A stretch of DNA of 11,415 nt, from assembly GCA_025455225.1 (NCBI GenBank), contig JALOMY010000049.1:1-11415 (forward strand), written 5' to 3'. The notes below the pieces were generated by a model that made no database searches, was not told where the DNA came from, and was given only the letters and a program-made list of their open reading frames with translations. The DNA comes from Cyclobacteriaceae bacterium (lineage in GTDB: Bacteria; Bacteroidota; Bacteroidia; Cytophagales; Cyclobacteriaceae). The position numbers were made by a program, and so were the translations under genes. This document shows, piece after piece, positions 8,416 to 11,415 of this stretch; the stretch's first letter is position 1, and each line of letters starts with the position of its first letter.

Positions 8416-9792
8416 TTAATTCATCATTGCCTTCAGCACATCATGCTGGGTTATGATGTGTACTTGCTGATGATCGTCACGGATTAATACGGCTTTGTTT
8501 TCCTTATTAAGCAGCGATGAGAGAACATCCAATGTGCTGTCAGGTGCTACAAACAGCATGGGTTTATCCATCACTTCACCTACGGTTTTGTTTCTGAGTT
8601 CAGGATCTTCCATCATTTTTTCAAGCAGGCTGGCTGAGCTAACACTACCGGTAAACTGATCGTTTTCCCGAACAGGTATTTGGTCAATGCCGTCACGATT
8701 CATCAAAAGAATAACATCGCTTACCTTGTCAGCAGGAGCAACTGTTACAAGGCTGTCTTTTCCATTACGTGAAGCAATGAGATCACGGGCCTTGGTGTTA
8801 AAAGATTTGGTGTCCAGGAAACCGTGGTCTTTCATCCATTGATCATTATAGACTTTAGCCAGGTACCGTGTGCCATGGTCCGGCATCAGGATAACCATTA
8901 CATCTTCTTCTTTGAGGAATTCCCGGGCATATTCCAGGGCTCCATGCACGGCTGAACCACAAGACCATCCTACAAATAAACCTTCTTCACGCGCCAGTCT
9001 GCGCGTCATCAGGGCTCCATCCTTATCGGTAACTTTGATAAAGAGATCAATCACATCAAAATTGACATTCTTCGGGAGGATATCTTCACCAAAGCCTTCG
9101 GTGAGGTAGGGATAAATCTCATTCTCATCGAATATTCCGGTCTCTTTGTATTTCTTAAATACCGAACCATAGGTGTCAATCCCTACCGAGACAATGGAAG
9201 CATTTTGTTCTTTGAGAAATTTAGCCGTACCACACATGGAGCCTCCCGTACCAACGGTGGCAACATAGTGTGTTATTTTGCCCCCGGTTTGTTTCCAGAT
9301 TTCCGGACCGGTGGTTTCGTAGTGGGCTGCTGTATTGGACAGATTATCGTATTGATTAGGATAGAATGAATTAGGTATCTCCCTGTTTAATTTACGGGCA
9401 ACTGAATAATACGACCGCGGATCATCGGGTGCAACGTTAGTAGGGCAAACGATTACTTCAGCACCAACCGCTTTCAGAATATTGATTTTTTCCTGAGACT
9501 GTTTGTCGGCCATAGTGAAAATGCAGCGATAGCCTTTTGCTACTGCTGCCAGGGCAAGGCCCATTCCGGTATTTCCGGAAGTACCTTCAATAATGGTTCC
9601 ACCCGGTTTAAGAATTCCGGCTTTCTCGGCATCTTCCACCATTTTGATTGCCATGCGGTCTTTGGTTGAATTTCCAGGGTTGAAGTATTCAACTTTTGCC
9701 AACACGGTGCCGGGTACACCTTTAAAGATTTTGTTCAATCTTACCAGGGGCGTATTGCCAATGGTTTCAATAATTGAATTATAGTATTGCAT
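8416..9792 (-). CDS. cbs: Cystathionine beta-synthase (PLP enzyme with C-terminal CBS domain pair)
   Basis: This cytosolic enzyme condenses serine (or an activated form) with homocysteine to cystathionine, the first step of transsulfuration. The 458-residue protein has a fold-type II PLP core (1 to about 325). NPGNSTKDR holds Lys44, the expected Schiff-base lysine. TSGNTGM (71-77) is the substrate loop, GTGGSMCG (181-188) binds the PLP phosphate, and Ser277 in GWSCGS should contact the pyridine nitrogen. The segment from MPDHGTRY through the conserved DQWM to HGFLD (303-327) matches CBS rather than plain O-acetylserine sulfhydrylase. Two CBS (Bateman) motifs fill about 340-458, which usually sense adenosyl ligands. 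The heme-binding N-terminal extension of the human enzyme is absent. The ATG at 9792 lies directly before the conserved YNSIIETIGNTPLVRL start. A cysteine-synthase activity cannot be excluded from sequence alone. Confidence 0.92.
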   Translation of the reverse strand: MQYYNSIIETIGNTPLVRLNKIFKGVPGTVLAKVEYFNPGNSTKDRMAIKMVEDAEKAGILKPGGTIIEGTSGNTGMGLALAAVAKGYRCIFTMADKQSQEKINILKAVGAEVIVCPTNVAPDDPRSYYSVARKLNREIPNSFYPNQYDNLSNTAAHYETTGPEIWKQTGGKITHYVATVGTGGSMCGTAKFLKEQNASIVSVGIDTYGSVFKKYKETGIFDENEIYPYLTEGFGEDILPKNVNFDVIDLFIKVTDKDGALMTRRLAREEGLFVGWSCGSAVHGALEYAREFLKEEDVMVILMPDHGTRYLAKVYNDQWMKDHGFLDTKSFNTKARDLIASRNGKDSLVTVAPADKVSDVILLMNRDGIDQIPVRENDQFTGSVSSASLLEKMMEDPELRNKTVGEVMDKPMLFVAPDSTLDVLSSLLNKENKAVLIRDDHQQVHIITQHDVLKAMMN

Positions 9793-9809
9793 GACTCAAG
9801 GTATAGGGG

Positions 9810-9817
9810 CAAAGGTA
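9810..9817 (-). promoter_or_regulatory. Putative -7 promoter box for cbs
   Basis: On the minus strand this reads TACCTTTG, an exact match to the Bacteroidota -7 consensus TAnnTTTG, ending 17 bases before the cbs ATG. No good TTG -33 element is found 19-21 bases further upstream (about 9837-9841), so the promoter is either weak or activator-dependent. An 8-base box can occur by chance. The position in a short intergenic gap raises its credibility. Confidence 0.5.
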
Positions 9818-9851
9818 ACAAAACTGAATTACAGACACGACTTGAATGCGA

Positions 9852-9887
9852 TTAACAACCTCCTTGTTTTATATAAGAAGTTGTTAA
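9852..9887. repeat. Inverted repeat between pyrB and cbs
   Basis: TTAACAAC (9852-9859) and GTTGTTAA (9880-9887) are perfect 8-base complements. The 20-base interval contains a further partial stem (CTT at 9863-9865 with AAG at 9875-9877). It lies about 37 bases after the pyrB stop on the minus strand. No T-run follows on either strand, so it is not a standard terminator. It may mark the 3' end of the pyrRB message, act as a protein-binding palindrome upstream of the cbs promoter, or both. Confidence 0.45.
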
Positions 9888-9923
9888 CAGAAATTTGTAA
9901 TCAACGGTGAATCGACCTATTAT

Positions 9924-10850
9924 TTATTGAGCAGAGCCTGCAAGCAAGTACAAAACAGCCATGCGTATGGCTACCCCGTTTTCCACCTGATCAAGAATTA
10001 TTGAATGATGCGAATCGGCAGCATCACTGCTAAGTTCGACTCCACGATTAATTGGACCCGGGTGCATCAGCACAATCGGTTTTTTAAGTGCATCCAGCAT
10101 CTTCCTGGTTATGCCGTAATAGATTGAATATTCCCGCAATGAAGGGAAGTACTTGATTTGCTGACGTTCCAACTGAATACGAAGCACGTTGGCAACATCG
10201 CACCAGGCAAGGGCCTTGTTTACATCGGTTTCAACTTGTACGCCTGTGTTGGCAATATACCGGGGTAGCAATGTGGGTGGTCCGCAAACCATCACTTTAG
10301 CTCCTAATTTCTGAAGGGCAAAAATATTGGAAAGAGCTACACGAGAATGAAGTATATCGCCAATGATAGCTACCTTTTTGCCTGTTACGTCTCCCAATTT
10401 TTCACGAATTGAGTAGGCATCTAAAAGAGCCTGGGTCGGATGTTCATGTGTTCCATCTCCTGCATTGATAATATTGGCGTTGATATGCCGCGCCAGAAAA
10501 TGAGGAGCTCCAACGCTGGCATGCCGCATCACCACCATGTCTACTTTCATGGCCAGAATGTTATTGACGGTATCCAGCAGCGTTTCACCTTTTTTAACCG
10601 AGCTGGTGGAGGCTGCAAAATTGACTACATCTGCAGACAATCGCTTTTCAGCCAGTTCAAACGAAAGCCTGGTTCGGGTTGAGTTTTCGAAGAAGACATT
10701 GGCAATGGTAATGTCGCGGAGGGAGGGTACTTTTTTAATCGGCCGGTTAATTACGTCTTTAAAATTATCGGCAGTTTCAAATATTAAATGAATGTCTTGA
10801 GCAGTGATGTCTTTGATTCCGAGGAGGTGCTTTTGACTTAGTTTAGACAT
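9924..10850 (-). CDS. pyrB: Aspartate carbamoyltransferase, catalytic subunit
   Basis: This cytosolic enzyme joins carbamoyl phosphate and aspartate to give carbamoyl aspartate, the committed step of de novo pyrimidine synthesis. The 308-residue length is standard for a catalytic chain. The carbamoyl-phosphate domain has ENSTRTR (Ser57-Arg61), the SSVKKGE loop (83-89) that reaches into the neighbouring active site, Arg109, and GDGTHEHPTQ (131-140). The aspartate domain has DILHSRVA with Arg170, LRIQ at 223-226, and HPGPINRG (263-270). All expected active-site residues are in place. There is no pyrI regulatory chain gene nearby, so it may act as an unregulated trimer (inference). The ATG is one base after the pyrR stop. 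AAGGA (minus strand, 10860-10856) sits 5 bases before it, one of the few clear ribosome-binding sites in this window. Translational coupling to pyrR is therefore likely. Confidence 0.96.
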   Translation of the reverse strand: MSKLSQKHLLGIKDITAQDIHLIFETADNFKDVINRPIKKVPSLRDITIANVFFENSTRTRLSFELAEKRLSADVVNFAASTSSVKKGETLLDTVNNILAMKVDMVVMRHASVGAPHFLARHINANIINAGDGTHEHPTQALLDAYSIREKLGDVTGKKVAIIGDILHSRVALSNIFALQKLGAKVMVCGPPTLLPRYIANTGVQVETDVNKALAWCDVANVLRIQLERQQIKYFPSLREYSIYYGITRKMLDALKKPIVLMHPGPINRGVELSSDAADSHHSIILDQVENGVAIRMAVLYLLAGSAQ

Positions 10851-10851
10851 G

Positions 10852-11394
10852 CTAATCCTTATTTACCAGCCAGATTTTATTTTGTTCATTACCCTGGGCT
10901 TCCAGTTCAACCAATACTTTTTGCGAGGCAATGGTATTGACTGTCCGACCTACGTAATCTGGAGCGATGGGTAAGTCACGGTTATATTTGCGGTCAATTA
11001 AGACAAGTAATTCAACTTTAGACGGGCGGCCAAAAGCAATCATGGCATCAAGAGCGGCTCGCACGGTTCTACCGGTAAACAGAACATCGTCAACCAGGAT
11101 AACCTTTTTGCCTTCAATAATAAACGGAATGCGAACCTCGCTGGCCTTAATAGGAATTTCACGCCTGCGGAAATCATCACGGTGAAAGGTAGCATCGAGG
11201 AATCCTATGGGTATTTCTTTTCTAACCAATTTCTCCAGTTTCTGATGAATAATCTGGGCCAGGTAAATTCCACGGGGTTGTAATCCCAAAATGACTGAAT
11301 TGGAGAAATCCTGGTGATTTTCAATCAATTGCTGACAAAGACGGCTTAAGGTGATATCCAGCAGGTCCGAATCGAGAATAAGTTTTTTCTGCAT
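10852..11394 (-). CDS. pyrR: PyrR, pyrimidine operon regulator / uracil phosphoribosyltransferase
   Basis: This is a 180-residue protein, close to the roughly 180 residues of Bacillus PyrR. The type I phosphoribosyltransferase PRPP loop is clear: VILVDDVLFTGRT at 98-110. The QPRG segment (39-42), the DATFHRDDFRRR segment (67-78) and the C-terminal YVGRTVNT (147-154) are also typical of PyrR. Family knowledge: PyrR converts uracil and PRPP to UMP. In Gram-positive bacteria it also binds pyr leader RNA, when UMP or UTP is high, to cause attenuation. Whether it regulates RNA here cannot be judged, because the upstream leader is outside the window and there is no room for a binding loop between pyrR and pyrB. 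The start is supported by the conserved LILDSDLLDITLSRL segment right after Met1. It is the first visible gene of an operon with pyrB. Confidence 0.94.
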   Translation of the reverse strand: MQKKLILDSDLLDITLSRLCQQLIENHQDFSNSVILGLQPRGIYLAQIIHQKLEKLVRKEIPIGFLDATFHRDDFRRREIPIKASEVRIPFIIEGKKVILVDDVLFTGRTVRAALDAMIAFGRPSKVELLVLIDRKYNRDLPIAPDYVGRTVNTIASQKVLVELEAQGNEQNKIWLVNKD

Positions 11395-11404
11395 AAGCCG
11401 GCAG

Positions 11405-11412
11405 CAAATATA
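11405..11412 (-). promoter_or_regulatory. Putative -7 promoter box for pyrR
   Basis: The minus strand reads TATATTTG, an exact TAnnTTTG match, ending 10 bases before the pyrR ATG. Transcription starting a few bases downstream would leave a leader of less than about 10 bases. The -33 element would lie outside the window. No Shine-Dalgarno is visible in the 10 bases between the box and the ATG. Confidence 0.55.
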
Positions 11413-11415
11413 ACG

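Noticed and set aside
1..11415. Mobile elements, CRISPR arrays, tRNA genes or toxin-antitoxin pairs
   Set aside because: Both strands were read for these. No transposase, repeat-spacer pattern, cloverleaf or small two-gene toxin pair was found, and gene content is uniform and housekeeping-like.

Overview
The window looks like chromosomal DNA from a member of the Bacteroidota, most likely near the Cytophagales. The order is inferred from family resemblance and is uncertain. The reasons are: start sites with little or no Shine-Dalgarno sequence and A-rich upstream stretches, two exact copies of the Bacteroidota -7 promoter box (TAnnTTTG) just upstream of genes, an OmpA-type domain carrying GHTNGN, and the protein families present. 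There are seven protein-coding genes, one of them cut by the left edge. No tRNA, rRNA, CRISPR array, insertion sequence or phage gene is visible. Coding density is high and no gap exceeds about 140 bases.

Left block (2-7069, + strand): an envelope-defence and wall-repair cluster. It holds the C-terminal part of a bacterial alpha-2-macroglobulin with an intact CLEQ thioester, a small secreted NTF2-like (DUF4440-type) protein, and penicillin-binding protein 1C (pbpC). Macroglobulin and PBP1C genes are a known pair. The macroglobulin is thought to trap proteases that enter the periplasm, and PBP1C to patch the peptidoglycan. The small NTF2-like gene between them is the least explained part of the window. 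A hairpin with a T-run at 7138-7175 closes this block.

Middle (7207-8400, + strand): a secreted two-module protein with a SPOR-like N-terminus and an OmpA-type C-terminus, probably anchored to the cell wall. It converges on a cystathionine beta-synthase gene (8416-9792, - strand). The short gap between the two genes is occupied by a small hairpin.

Right block (9924-11394, - strand): pyrR followed by pyrB, separated by one base, forming a pyrimidine synthesis and regulation operon. A near-leaderless promoter box for pyrR lies at the right edge. The pyrB-cbs gap holds an inverted repeat and a likely cbs promoter.

Most genes are ordinary housekeeping or envelope genes. I see no clear evidence of a wholly new system. 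The best lead is the three-gene macroglobulin / NTF2-like / PBP1C arrangement.
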